The notes beneath the pieces are model-generated. The model did no database searches. It was not told where the DNA came from and was given only the letters and a program-made list of their open reading frames with translations. Position numbers and translations under genes: made by a program. Below are positions 26,061 to 35,925 of a DNA stretch of 64,000 nt, piece by piece; within the stretch, counting starts at the first letter, position 1, and every line of letters begins with the position of its first letter. The DNA is from Tyto alba (lineage: Eukaryota; Chordata; Aves; Strigiformes; Tytonidae): positions 14,573,387 through 14,637,386 of the forward strand of contig NW_024881321.1 of assembly GCF_018691265.1 (NCBI RefSeq). Direction: 5' to 3'.

Positions 26061-29000
26061 GTATTAAAGAAAAGATATATTCATCTTCATAGTTATGTTC
26101 AGAATATATACTGGTATATACATTATATATGCTGTAAAGATTGCTATACATTTTAAAAAAAAAGAATCTCAATTTATTAAAAATATTTTAAAATAGGCTA
26201 ATGAATTGTTTATCATGTTGAAAAAGGATGATTCACTTTATTCTGTAACCATGAAAAACAAAAAATAGTCATTAGGAAAAAACTCAGATATAAGGACAAC
26301 TAAACAATGGAATTGATATGTCGAAAAAAAAGTTATTAAAGGAAACATCAGAAACATATTCTAGACTGTTTTAGTATTTTCAATGCATGTCAGAGCAGAG
26401 GGAAGGCTAGATTATTTCTTTGCTTTTCTCCTTTGTTGTGGAGGACATTATAGCAAACCAGTTAAACAGTTTTGCACTTTATTTAGGAATATTCTCCTAA
26501 GAAAAAAAGTAATTGGCTGTGTCTAAGAAGCTTTATGGTTTAAGTGTAGACAAATTCTCAGTGAATAACTGATAACTCAGTTTTTCTTGATAGCATTTTT
26601 ATTATCATTCTGTATGATTAATTATTTTTTTATTGAATTAATAAAGTTTATCAAAAGTTAATAAACATTTGGGACAAATTCAGGAATATGGTACACTGTT
26701 GTAAGAGTAAGTATGAGGTAACAAGTGAGGCTATTTGCCAAGTGATATGGGAGAAAGTTGGAAGTCTTTAAGTCAAAGCTGAATATCTTCTGTTGACAGC
26801 TAACCACAGCTCTGCTGTAAGTCAAACAAAACTTAAAAATATATTAATAATAATGTGTAAGAGATCATTTAGCCATCTGTCTCATAAATGGATGGTCACC
26901 TCATTCCAAAGTTTTAATATTCCTACTGATATTACAAGGAATGGATATTTGTAGAAAGTCAGTTGAATGTGTGAAAAATTAGGAGGTATAAGTAGTAGTC
27001 TTCACCATGATAACAAGAACAGGAAACCATAATATCCTAAAAATGTCCCTAGCTATTTATAGTATTTTCTATTGCTGTGCACTTCACATGGGGTTAATAC
27101 CTATCTAGAATGGTAAACCAGGTCAAGTTTTTCTTAAGTACTAACAATACATAAAAAGAGAATGTTGACAAAGTTTGGAATGACTGTAATATCCACCATC
27201 ATCTTGCTTTCCTTGTTTGCATCAGCCATAACAAACTGTCAAAGCATGCACTTCTTCAGTCTACCTCTCTATTATAAGTACCAGCTATTTGAGTGCTGAA
27301 CAACTCTGGAAGATTACCATTTTGCTTCATTCTGCTTCATCACTGCACTTTCTCTTAATCATGATTAATCATGATATCCAGACCTCATTCATATCATATA
27401 TATTTTCTGCCAGTTCCCATGTCAAGAAGATCTCTACACCCTCCTGACAAAAACTGCAACACAGAGCTTACACGAAACCTATATGATATTAGGCTAAATA
27501 TGTACCTTCATCTATCATCTTGCACACATAAGGAAAGGGTTCATTCCTTCCTAAAGGAACATGTTGCTGACTTCTTAATCACTTTGTCACAGTCTCAGCT
27601 CTGGCAAAATGGTCCAGTGAATCCATCCACTATTTAATACTGTACGCCCATATAGTTAGGTAGTTGGTGTACTTGCAGTTAAGTTCCATTATCCATTGCC
27701 AGAAAAGGAGAGAACAGAGAGAAGGAAAAAAATGCTTATCTCTGTCATGTAATCTGATATTTAACTCTGTATATTTTAATTTTTCACAAATGTTATTTCT
27801 GTGAACTCACATTTCTTGAAACAACAGATATAAATATTTGACACAGATTTTTCATTTGTTTATTTGTTTTTTGGTTTTAAACTATCCATTTGATGATTTC
27901 AGTGTAATGAAGGGAACAGCTGGTTCTATTCTTGGTCTGCTTGATCACCTACGAAATGCATAGCATTCCCAATTGTATCAATTGGCAGTTGAATAATAAT
28001 CCGAATTGGCTAAAATTATATAATCATTCTGCCTAAGGCATATAAATGATCCTGCAATGGTGTGCATACATTATGATAAAAGTAATATTTACTCTGGGGA
28101 AGAATCAAATAGATAATGGGAGTGGTGAACATATTAATCAATTTCAAGTAATAATTCACAGCTCAAGTATCAAAGAGCAAGAAAACTGTTTTATAGATGT
28201 AAATACTAAGAAATTGAATCCTCATTAACATTGTCTAATCTTTTTAGTCTGAACTATATAATTTATCTGAACTGCATAATTTAAAGGTTAGACAAATCTT
28301 CCATTTTTCAAACAAGAATACAGACCTGAATTTTCAGAAATTCTAACATCCAAAAATCTATTTTGGACAGTAGCTAAAACTCTTACCAGAGTGAACTTTT
28401 TGATTTACAGATGCTGAAAACTTTTTTCAGGCTCAAACAACCAGATTTCATGATTTATAAGCTGATAGCTCTTAAAATAAACATTTATTGAGCCAAAAAA
28501 ATAATTTTATTTTTTAGAGCTTCATCTGATAATTCTAATGGCAGAGATCTCAGGACAGTTTGTGGTGTACTCAGCATGGTGTCATGTTTATTGGAGCTAT
28601 AGAAGACATTTATTACTTCCTACACTGTGATCTCTTTTGGGATTCTTACTGAAATATATACCATTAAATCACTTTCAGCCAATTGCTGCATTCACAGATG
28701 TGAGGTATCTGCCAAAAAGCAGTGGCATAGGATGAATGTAATTTCAAATTATTTGGTTTGACTCTGCTTCCAAATAACTTGTTAGAAAAAAAAATTAACT
28801 GCTGATAATAAATTCTGAGGTTTAAATTCCCTATTCAGGCTCCTAGTAACAATAAAATGTGTTTTAGATATGCAGACAAGGTTATTTCTAAAACATGCAA
28901 AGTTCATTTTATGAATAATATTTATCGGTTTTATAAACTGAAAGGTAAAAACTCTGTCCCTTTAAATAAATACACTTTCCTGTTATGATTCAGACATGAT

Positions 29001-29345
29001 TCTGTTTATGTTAGAATAAATTAATAAATGAACATTTTGAGGCATTGAAGGTATACATCATTATACTGACCAATGCAATATATTCACTACACTTTTGGGA
29101 ACACTGGAGAACTGGAACATGAGATTCTTATGCCTACCTCTCTGAAGATGAGTAATATCTTTTATGACAGGCTAGATCAGCAGATCAAAGATATAACATT
29201 TTTCCCGTTCTCTCTTTTTTTTGCCACCTGAGCAGCAAGAGCAAAATGCCTCTTGAATTTTTGTTTGATCCTCATGTGATTTAGTTTCTGAGAAAAGATT
29301 CTTCATTGCATTCATATGTATCACTGTATATAGATCTGCGGAGCA
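26061..29345. other. Plain AT-rich sequence
   Basis: No named repeat or gene recognised. A short palindromic duplication (ATCATGATTAATCATGAT) lies at about 27359-27376, and AT-rich palindromic sequence lies near 26104-26135. Confidence 0.5.
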
Positions 29346-29399
29346 GGTAACCTCCAGAAGTCACTTTCAAACTAAAATATTCTATGATTCTGTGATTCT
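29346..29399 (+). mobile_element. CR1 3'-terminal scrap
   Basis: About 50 bp resemble the last bases of CR1: 'taacctccagaagtcac' (for CCTCCAGAGGTCCC), then 'attctatgattctgtgattct', the tail repeats. It is followed almost at once by a long A/AAAC tract. It may be a very short 5'-truncated insertion. Confidence 0.6.
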
Positions 29400-29419
29400 T
29401 AGCTGAGAAACCATAGTGC

Positions 29420-29516
29420 AAAAAAAAAAAAAAAAAAACCAAAAACAAACAAACAAACAAACAAAAAAACCAACCAACCAACCAAAAAAACAAAAACAAA
29501 AACAAAAACAAAAACA
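29420..29516. repeat. Poly(A), (AAAC)n, (CCAA)n, (AAAAAC)n compound microsatellite
   Basis: A run of 19 A passes through AAAC units, then CCAA units, then AAAAAC units. It begins about 20 bp after the CR1 tail. Confidence 0.9.
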
Positions 29517-30055
29517 TTATTTTGAAAGGAAGATTAATTAATGAAACCAGTAAAGTGATTACTAAAAAGATTACTTAGGAGATCTGTAAAACTTTATCAT
29601 CAAAATAAAATGGCATGAGTTTAAAATGGCTGATAGAGAAAATAAAGAATTAATGAAATATAGGAGATATCTATACAATGATTAAATTGATGTAAAAGAT
29701 GATTCTATTTACAGAGTGTCACCAACTTAAGCATAATGAATAAGTGTCTCTCAACTTGACATTAGCCAACTAAATGTCAATCCAAGCTACAAAGGTAGAC
29801 TGAAAAACCTGTTACTGGCTGTATCTCAGCCTGTCATCTGTCCCATAGAAGAGCATTTCCATCACAAATGTATCAAATCTAGAAAACTAGCTTAATCTGT
29901 ATGCTTAATTTACAGACAAACACATTTAAAAAGAGTGAGTGTTGAACATGCTACCTAATTTAGTCAATGTAAACCATATATGTCCCTTTGTTTTCTCTAA
30001 TCTTCAAGGGACACAGGTGGTGTAAGGGAATAGAGCACAAACAGCAATAAAACAG
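29517..30055. other. Plain sequence before the LTR
   Basis: AT-rich sequence with no recognised repeat or gene. Confidence 0.5.
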
Positions 30056-30060
30056 CACCT

Positions 30061-31101
30061 TGTGTTGTGTTTGTGTGTGTGGTGAGGGTTTTGGTAGTGA
30101 AGGTGCTACAGAGGTGGCTCCTGTGAGAAGACTCTGGAAGCTTCCCTGGTTCAAAGTCGGACCTACCTCTGGCCAAGGCCAAGCCAATTAATGATGGTGG
30201 CTGCTCCTCTGTGATAACATATTTAAGAAAAGGAACTTGAGAGGAGTTTGATTTGTGAGGAGGAGTTGTGGAGACACCTATGAAAATACCAAAGTCAGTG
30301 GAAGAAAGGAGTTGGGAGGAGGTATACCAGAGCAGAGACTCCCCTGCAGCCTGTGGTGAGAGGTCAGGCTGAACCCTTGCAAACCATGGAGGGACATGAT
30401 GGAGCAGATGCCCACCTGCAGCCCATAGAGGACCCTATGACTGTGCCTGAAGAAGGCTGAGACCCTGAGTGAAGATCCCGTCATTACATTCTGCTGCTCA
30501 GAGGACTGCAGCCCATGGAAGGGACCCATGCTGGAGCAGTTTGTGAAGAGCTGCAGCCCATGGGAGAGACCTATACTAGAGCACTTTCAGAAGAGGTGCA
30601 ACCTTTTGGAGCGACTCACATCTGAGAAAGTTTGTGGAGGACTGTCTCCTGTGAGAGGGAACCCACACTGGAGAAGGGGAAGAGTGTGAGGAGTCCTCCA
30701 TCTGAATAGGAAGAAGCAGCAGGAACAACAGGTGATGAACTGACTACAGTCTCCATCCCCTGCCCCCCTATGCCACTGGAGGGGAGGAGATAGAGAAAAT
30801 CGGGAGCAAATCTGAGTCCAGGAAGAAGGGAGGGGTGAGGGGAAGGGGTTATTAAGATGTGGTTATATATCTTACTGTCCTACTCTGTTTGATTAGTAAA
30901 TTAGTGATTATGGTGTTCCAATTAAGATTATGTTCTTTTTCTTCCCCTAAGGAGTCTGTCCTTTGCCTGTGACCATAATGGGTGAGTCATACCTCCCTGT
31001 CCTTGTCTCAATCCCCAAGCCTTTTGTTGTATTTTCTTCTCCCCAACAGTGATGGACTAGCTGCATAGTGCTCCATTGTCCTCTGGATTTAAACCATGGC
31101 A
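30061..31101 (+). mobile_element. Solo LTR, ~1 kb family, diverged copy
   Basis: The element starts TGTGTTGTGTTTGTGTG and ends GGATTTAAACCATGGCA. It is flanked by an exact 5 bp duplication, CACCT, at 30056-30060 and 31102-31106. A TATA-like CATATTTAAG is at 30218-30227. The conserved R/U5-like block (CTAAGGAGTCTGTCC, then a CCATAATGGGTGAG-type stretch) lies at 30948-30986. No canonical AATAAA remains where sister copies have one. Tandem units occupy about 30480-30690. It is more diverged than the copy starting 979 bp downstream, so it is probably older. Confidence 0.88.
30480..30690 (+). repeat. Internal tandem repeats of LTR
   Basis: Three to four imperfect ~60 bp units carry the core 'ctgcagcccatgg(a/g)a', then 'gagcagtttgtg', and end at 'gaggactgtctcctgtgaga'. 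Confidence 0.75.
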
Positions 31102-31106
31102 CACCT

Positions 31107-32075
31107 GACAATATAAGCCTGATAAACCAAGACTGAAAAAAAATCAAGCCTTCCTTCTGATCTGAAAGGGAGGAGCTGGAGCCTTGGAAGACTGCTCTAA
31201 GATAATGAGAATACTCCAATGATGTATTAGTCAGATTAATCAAAGTTTAAAAACTTTTAAAGGTGAAATCCTTATATTTATTTTAGTGTTTTGAGAAACA
31301 TATTTTACTATAAAGTGATTTGGTTCTTTTGTTCTGTGGTCATGTCTTCAGGATATATTTGAATTTATTCTAAAAGTGTTTAGAAGTCCACTTGTTGTCT
31401 AATAAGGTAATTTTCAAAACTATTTCTAATTACTACAGTAAATAGAAAATTAAATGAATACACTATATAGCATGTTAGTAAAGCAGTAAAACATATTTTC
31501 TCATTAAACTTCTGCATATGACACAATGAGAGCATTTTTTACAATGCCCAGAATCATACAATCTGTAAGCAAACTGTTTTGGGGAAATAGATTCCCCTTT
31601 CACTGTTTGACTATTAAACTTAGATTACTAAAGAATCTCTAACAGAATTCATCCTCAAGACCTGTTAACTATAAACAGTTTCAGAAAATAAGCAGGTAAA
31701 GGATAAACAGATGTGATATGATAAAATTAGAAAAAGAAAATCTGAAATCTGTTCACATGTCTGGCATTAATTCATATCAAGAAGTAGCTTACAGTTAGAT
31801 CTCTACACTGAATTATGCTTAAATGTATTTTTCTTTTGTCTCTGTTTACCAGAGACTTTTTATGTATGCATATGGACTGAACTGTGACTATGGAAGTTGA
31901 TACATTACTGAATAGACAAGATCCATGACATCTATCTCTGCCAATCATACTCATCTTAGCTGAACATGTATGACTATGATCATCAGAAAGACTTCATAAT
32001 ACTCAAAATTTTGTTGCTTATAGCCCATCAGCTATCTGTGGAAAAAGTTTGACAATTTTCAGTTAACTTTAAAAT
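31107..32075. other. AT-rich spacer between two related LTRs
   Basis: A 979 bp spacer with no retroviral coding sequence and no recognised repeat. Confidence 0.6.
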
Positions 32076-32234
32076 AGGTTTGTCCTGGGTTTGAGTGAGT
32101 GGTGAGGTTTTTTGGTAGCATGAGGGGGGCTATAGGGGTGGCCCCCTGTGAGAAGCTTCTCAAATATCCCCCAGCTCCAAGTCAGCTCCTCCTCTGCACC
32201 AAAGCTGAGCCAATCAGCTGCACCTCTGAGATAA

Positions 32235-32244
32235 CATATTTAAG
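32235..32244 (+). promoter_or_regulatory. TATA-like element of LTR
   Basis: CATATTTAAG sits about 155 bp into the LTR. The same 10-mer or a close variant is at the same place in the copies at 17537, 30061, 47093 and 57336, which suggests it is the core promoter of the family. Confidence 0.5.
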
Positions 32245-32547
32245 AAAGGACGTGGTGCGGAGCAGGGGGACTTGTGAGGAGGAGCTGCAGCATCTGCGTG
32301 AACACCAAGGTCAGTGGAGGAATGGAGGAAGAAAAGGTTGGGGGGGAGGTGTGCCAGAGCAGAGACCCCCCTGTATCCTGTGGTGAGACGGCAGGGTGGC
32401 CTGCCCTTGCCACCCATGAAGATCCACGGTGGAGCAGACACTGATTTATGGCCTGTGTTTTTCAACTGGATGATCAAGGTGCTGTGCCTGAAGACGGATG
32501 GGGTCTTGTGGAAAAAGGTAGCCCCTGCTGTTGTAGTTCAGTGCTAG

Positions 32548-32755
32548 GAGGATTGCAGCATGCGGGGGTGTCCCACACTGGAGCAGCTCGAGAAGGGCTG
32601 CAGCCTGTGGGAGGGACTCCAGTTGAAGGAAGTTGGTGTCCCATGCCGGAGCAGTGTAAAGACATGCCGTGGCCCGCGGGAGGGACTCACGTTGGAGGAA
32701 GTTTGTGGAGGACTGTCTCCTGTGAGAGGGGGACCATGATGGAGCAGGGGGAGAA
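32548..32755 (+). repeat. Internal tandem repeats of LTR
   Basis: Three imperfect units of about 60-70 bp carry the core 'gggagggactc(c/a)(a/c)gttg(a/g)aggaagtt', each preceded by a GCAGC or GGCCC block. Confidence 0.8.
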
Positions 32756-32964
32756 GTTCCAGAATCTCCCTCATCAAAGATGGAAGAAGTGACATCACTG
32801 ACTTCACACCCCATTCCCTGCCCCTGCGTCGCTTAGGGGAGGAGGTAGAGATATCGGGAGCAGAGCTGAGCCCGGGAAAAAGGAGGGATGAGGGGAAAGT
32901 GTTCTCAAGGTGTGGCAATACTTCTCACTGTCCTACTCTGTTAAGTGTTGTTGTTAGTGTCTGT

Positions 32965-32970
32965 AATAAA
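32965..32970 (+). terminator. LTR poly(A) signal AATAAA
   Basis: AATAAA lies before the T-run and the CTAAGGAGTCTG block. It is matched by TTTATT on the plus strand in the antisense copies at 47288-47293 and 57528-57533. Confidence 0.55.
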
Positions 32971-33171
32971 TATAAGATCTTTTTTTTTTTTCTTCCCCTA
33001 AGGAGTCTGACTTTTGCCCGTGACCATAAAGGGTGTTTTGCCTTCCTTGTTCTATCTCAAATCCCAAGTGTGGCTCATTTGTCCCTTCTCATCACTGGGA
33101 GAGAAGGAAAGGGAGGAGTGAGCAGCTGGGTGATGATCAATTTCCTTCTGAGCTCAAACCACGACAAGGTT

Positions 33172-33529
33172 CATTCCACCTTTCAAATTCTTTCCAGTTG
33201 TTTGTCTTCACAGTTTTAATGCTTAAGACTTTACTCACCATTCAGATTCTTATGAGAAAGAAAGACTTTCTTCAGTTTGTTTACACTGTACTTTATTAGA
33301 TGTCTGAAAACAGTGGCTGAGAAATGAGTAAGATGATATCTTGGTTCAGTTTTCTTCACTGGCATCATTTCTGCTCTTCTTTTTTATCTATATCCTTCTA
33401 TTTATCTAATCCAGTTATTTGTATATCTTTTTAGTTTAATATATCTTTCTGGTAGATATTCCTCCTGGAAGCTTTGAGTGGTAGCTGTCTTTTATTGTCT
33501 GTATTTTGCATTAGAGTTAGAGCCAGCAA
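33172..33529. other. Plain sequence
   Basis: AT-rich sequence between LTR and CR1, with nothing recognised. Confidence 0.5.
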
Positions 33530-33967
33530 AATGATTAAGGGATTGAAGTATATAACATGTAAGGAAATGCTGAGAGAGCTGGGACATTTTAATCTCAAGA
33601 AGAGAAGGTTTAGGTATATTTTATCAATATTATCAATACATGATGGGAGAGGGACAAGAGATAAGACAGAGCGAGACTTTTCTCAGTGGTGCCCAGTGAA
33701 ATATAAATTGAAATACAAGAAATTCCACTTAAATGTAAGAACAAACTTTTTTAATTTTTTTTTTTTTTTTTTTTTTTTTTACTGTGAAGGAGGTCAAGTG
33801 TTGGAGATGGTTGTCAGAGAGCCTGTAGAATCTCCATCCTTGGAGATATTCAAAACCTGACTGTACACAGCCCTGACCAGCCTGGTCTAGCTGACACTGC
33901 TTTAAGAGAAGGAGTAGAGCTAAATGATTTCTAGATGTCCCTGACAACCTCAACCATTCTGTGATAG
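33530..33967 (+). mobile_element. CR1 LINE 3' end
   Basis: The plus strand carries the last ~440 bp of a CR1: 'gaaatgctgagagagctggga', 'cagtggtgcccagtg', 'gtagaatctccatccttggagatattcaaaacctgactg', and the tail 'aacctcaaccattctgtgata'. The short T tract of the family has grown to 26 T (33755-33780). The right end is at the CR1 terminus. Confidence 0.9.
33755..33780. repeat. Poly(T) expansion inside CR1
   Basis: A 26 bp T-run replaces the roughly 5-7 T normally found before ACTGTGA in the CR1 3' UTR. Confidence 0.85.
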
Positions 33968-35344
33968 TTTCCACAAGAGATCTGTGGTCCACTTAGTATT
34001 AAAGAAGATGGTTAATTTACATGCATTTTAATATTTTAATTGAAAATGGTCCTGACTATTAAAGTTTAGATAATGTATTGATTTGATTGGCAATATTGTT
34101 GTAATTGCTATAGTTACTCTTAGTTTGTAATATTTGATCTAATGTTGAACACTGTGGATGAGATTCATCTTGTATACCCTTTGTAAAATGAGATTACTTC
34201 CTTATGGAGATGCCTATTTATCTCCACTACTGCAGATGGTATGTCAAGAACTAGACTAGGCAAAATACATGTTTTTTTGTGACTAAAGTTACGAGAGCTG
34301 AATTATTCCTAAACGTCTCCCAGAAGGAAAAAAATAAAATAAATGTCAGAAGTGAATCAAATTATTGTATAACTCAAAAGTTAGATTCATTAGTACTAAT
34401 TTGGCAATGAAAAGGAATATTTTTGGAGGTGCATTCTGCATTAATATGTTTGTCTTAAAAATCTGAAAAAAAACCTTATATGTAATTTTTAACACAAAGT
34501 GACGTAGGAGGTGTATTTCCTTGTAAAATGGGAAATATCTCTTGAGACTTTTTCTTGTCAAAAAAAAAAAAATCCCTTCTTGAGGTATGGGGAAACAGAA
34601 TTTTAATTAACATTAAGCTGTGTGACAGTTTGCACTTGATAGCTTGACTTTTAATTTCAGGGGTTACTCACAGAACACACTACATTTGCTCAGCCATATG
34701 ACATCTTATTTCTATTACAAAGATAAAGTTACATTTTCTTTTACAAGGTCAAATTTATGAGGAGCAGTACTGATAAAATTGGTTTGGCATCAAATATAAG
34801 ACACTATCATGCTGTGATAACTAGCATTTCTAGAATTCATGTGTTTGTAATGTAGCTGAATAACTATATATGGCAGTGACTGAAGTTCACAGCCTGCTTA
34901 CAGATTTTACTATTTATTACTTTTAAAGAAAGGTGCATAGAAAAGAAAATTCCTGAAAAAGATTTTACCCTTCACATAGGAGAGATCTTAAATCTCTACT
35001 TTTTTCTTCTCAGTAATAAACTACAGTCTGCTAGTCTGTATCTGATTTAACCTAAAACCATTTAGATTGTGTTCTTAGAAATTCACAGGCTTTTTATGCT
35101 TAGAAAGAATTTCTGGCTTTCATATGTATTTTAGAATCTTATCTCTATTAAAAAAGGGTAACTGTGAATGTTTTTCTTTGCCCAAGCTTTTGCACAAATA
35201 GCTTTTTCCATAAAAAATGTTAATATCATTGTTGTTTACAATGTGAGCACTATTAACACAACACATGGGATGTCAAAATGCATAATCCAGCTAACTAGCT
35301 GTCAAGTTGTCATCTTGATCTTAACCACTTTTTTTTATATTTTC
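33968..35344. other. Plain AT-rich sequence
   Basis: No recognised repeat or gene. An A-run is at 34560-34572. Confidence 0.5.
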
Positions 35345-35715
35345 CCTTGTGCATCATGGTCAACTTTTTGTCCAGTAAGATTCCCAGGCCTTTTTATGTC
35401 AAGCTGTTTTCCAGCCAGTTGGCCCCACAGCCCTTCCTGCTGCCTTGGATTATTTTTGTCTAGGTGTGGGACTTGACACTTCCCTTTAACATCATGAGCC
35501 TCCTGTCAGACTATTTCTCCATCTTATCAGGGTCACTCTGGATGGCAGAATACCCATCTTGTGGTGCCATTTGTCCCAGTTTTGCATCATCTTCTAAATT
35601 CCTAAGAGTGTAGTCTATCCCATCATCTGGGTCAATAATGATGATGTTAAAAAGTACTGGGCCCAGCACTTCAATTTTCAATCCACCTTCAAGTCCAAAG
35701 TACTTTAAGTCCAAA
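35345..35715 (-). mobile_element. CR1 LINE internal fragment, antisense
   Basis: The minus strand reads as the end of the CR1 reverse transcriptase. The frame at 35511-35714 keeps GPVLFNIIIIDPDDGIDYTLRNLEDDAKLG, where the family has [30 protein letters not shown]. The Asp-Asp pair of the A/FADD catalytic box is still present but the surrounding box is altered. The plus strand from 35345 follows the downstream CR1 sequence (dealing with 'catgagcctcctgtcagactatttctcc'). Both ends are missing. Confidence 0.85.
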
Positions 35716-35850
35716 TGACTCTTCTATGCCAAAATAGCTTTTACTATCCCATCACTAAAAACCTGTTAAATCATTATATCTAAAATCTGCTTCACTACAT
35801 AAAATTAAGAGTGAGACTATTTCAGGTGAACTTCTTCCTTTACAAGATTC
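35716..35850. other. Plain sequence
   Basis: Short AT-rich spacer between CR1 and a poly(T) tract. Confidence 0.5.
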
Positions 35851-35865
35851 TTTTTGTTGTGTTTT

Positions 35866-35906
<41 letters not shown>

Positions 35907-35925
35907 TTTGTTTGTTTGTTTTTTA
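35851..35925. repeat. Poly(T)/(GTTT)n tract
   Basis: About 39 consecutive T (35867-35905) are followed by four GTTT units and another T-run. Confidence 0.9.

Larger units (their letters stand above)
32081..33166 (+). mobile_element. Solo LTR, ~1.09 kb family
   Basis: The element runs from TGTCCTGGGTTTGAGTG to GAGCTCAAACCACGACA, with an exact 5 bp duplication AGGTT at 32076-32080 and 33167-33171. It has a TATA-like CATATTTAAG (32235-32244), a tandem-repeat zone (about 32548-32755), AATAAA (32965-32970) and a T-run before CCCCTAAGGAGTCTG. The 5 bp duplication suggests an ERVL-type (class III) integrase, which is inference. It is alone, without a partner LTR or interior. Frames on both strands (32099-32386, 32446-32814, 32448-32792) follow the LTR composition and are not genes. 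Confidence 0.92.

Noticed and set aside
27351..27380. Short palindromic duplication ATCATGATTAATCATGAT
   Set aside because: Short and AT-rich; expected by chance in a 64 kb AT-rich window.
30061..33166. A small provirus or non-autonomous element with two LTRs
   Set aside because: The two LTRs have different flanking duplications and different decay, and the 979 bp spacer shows no primer-binding or internal sequence.
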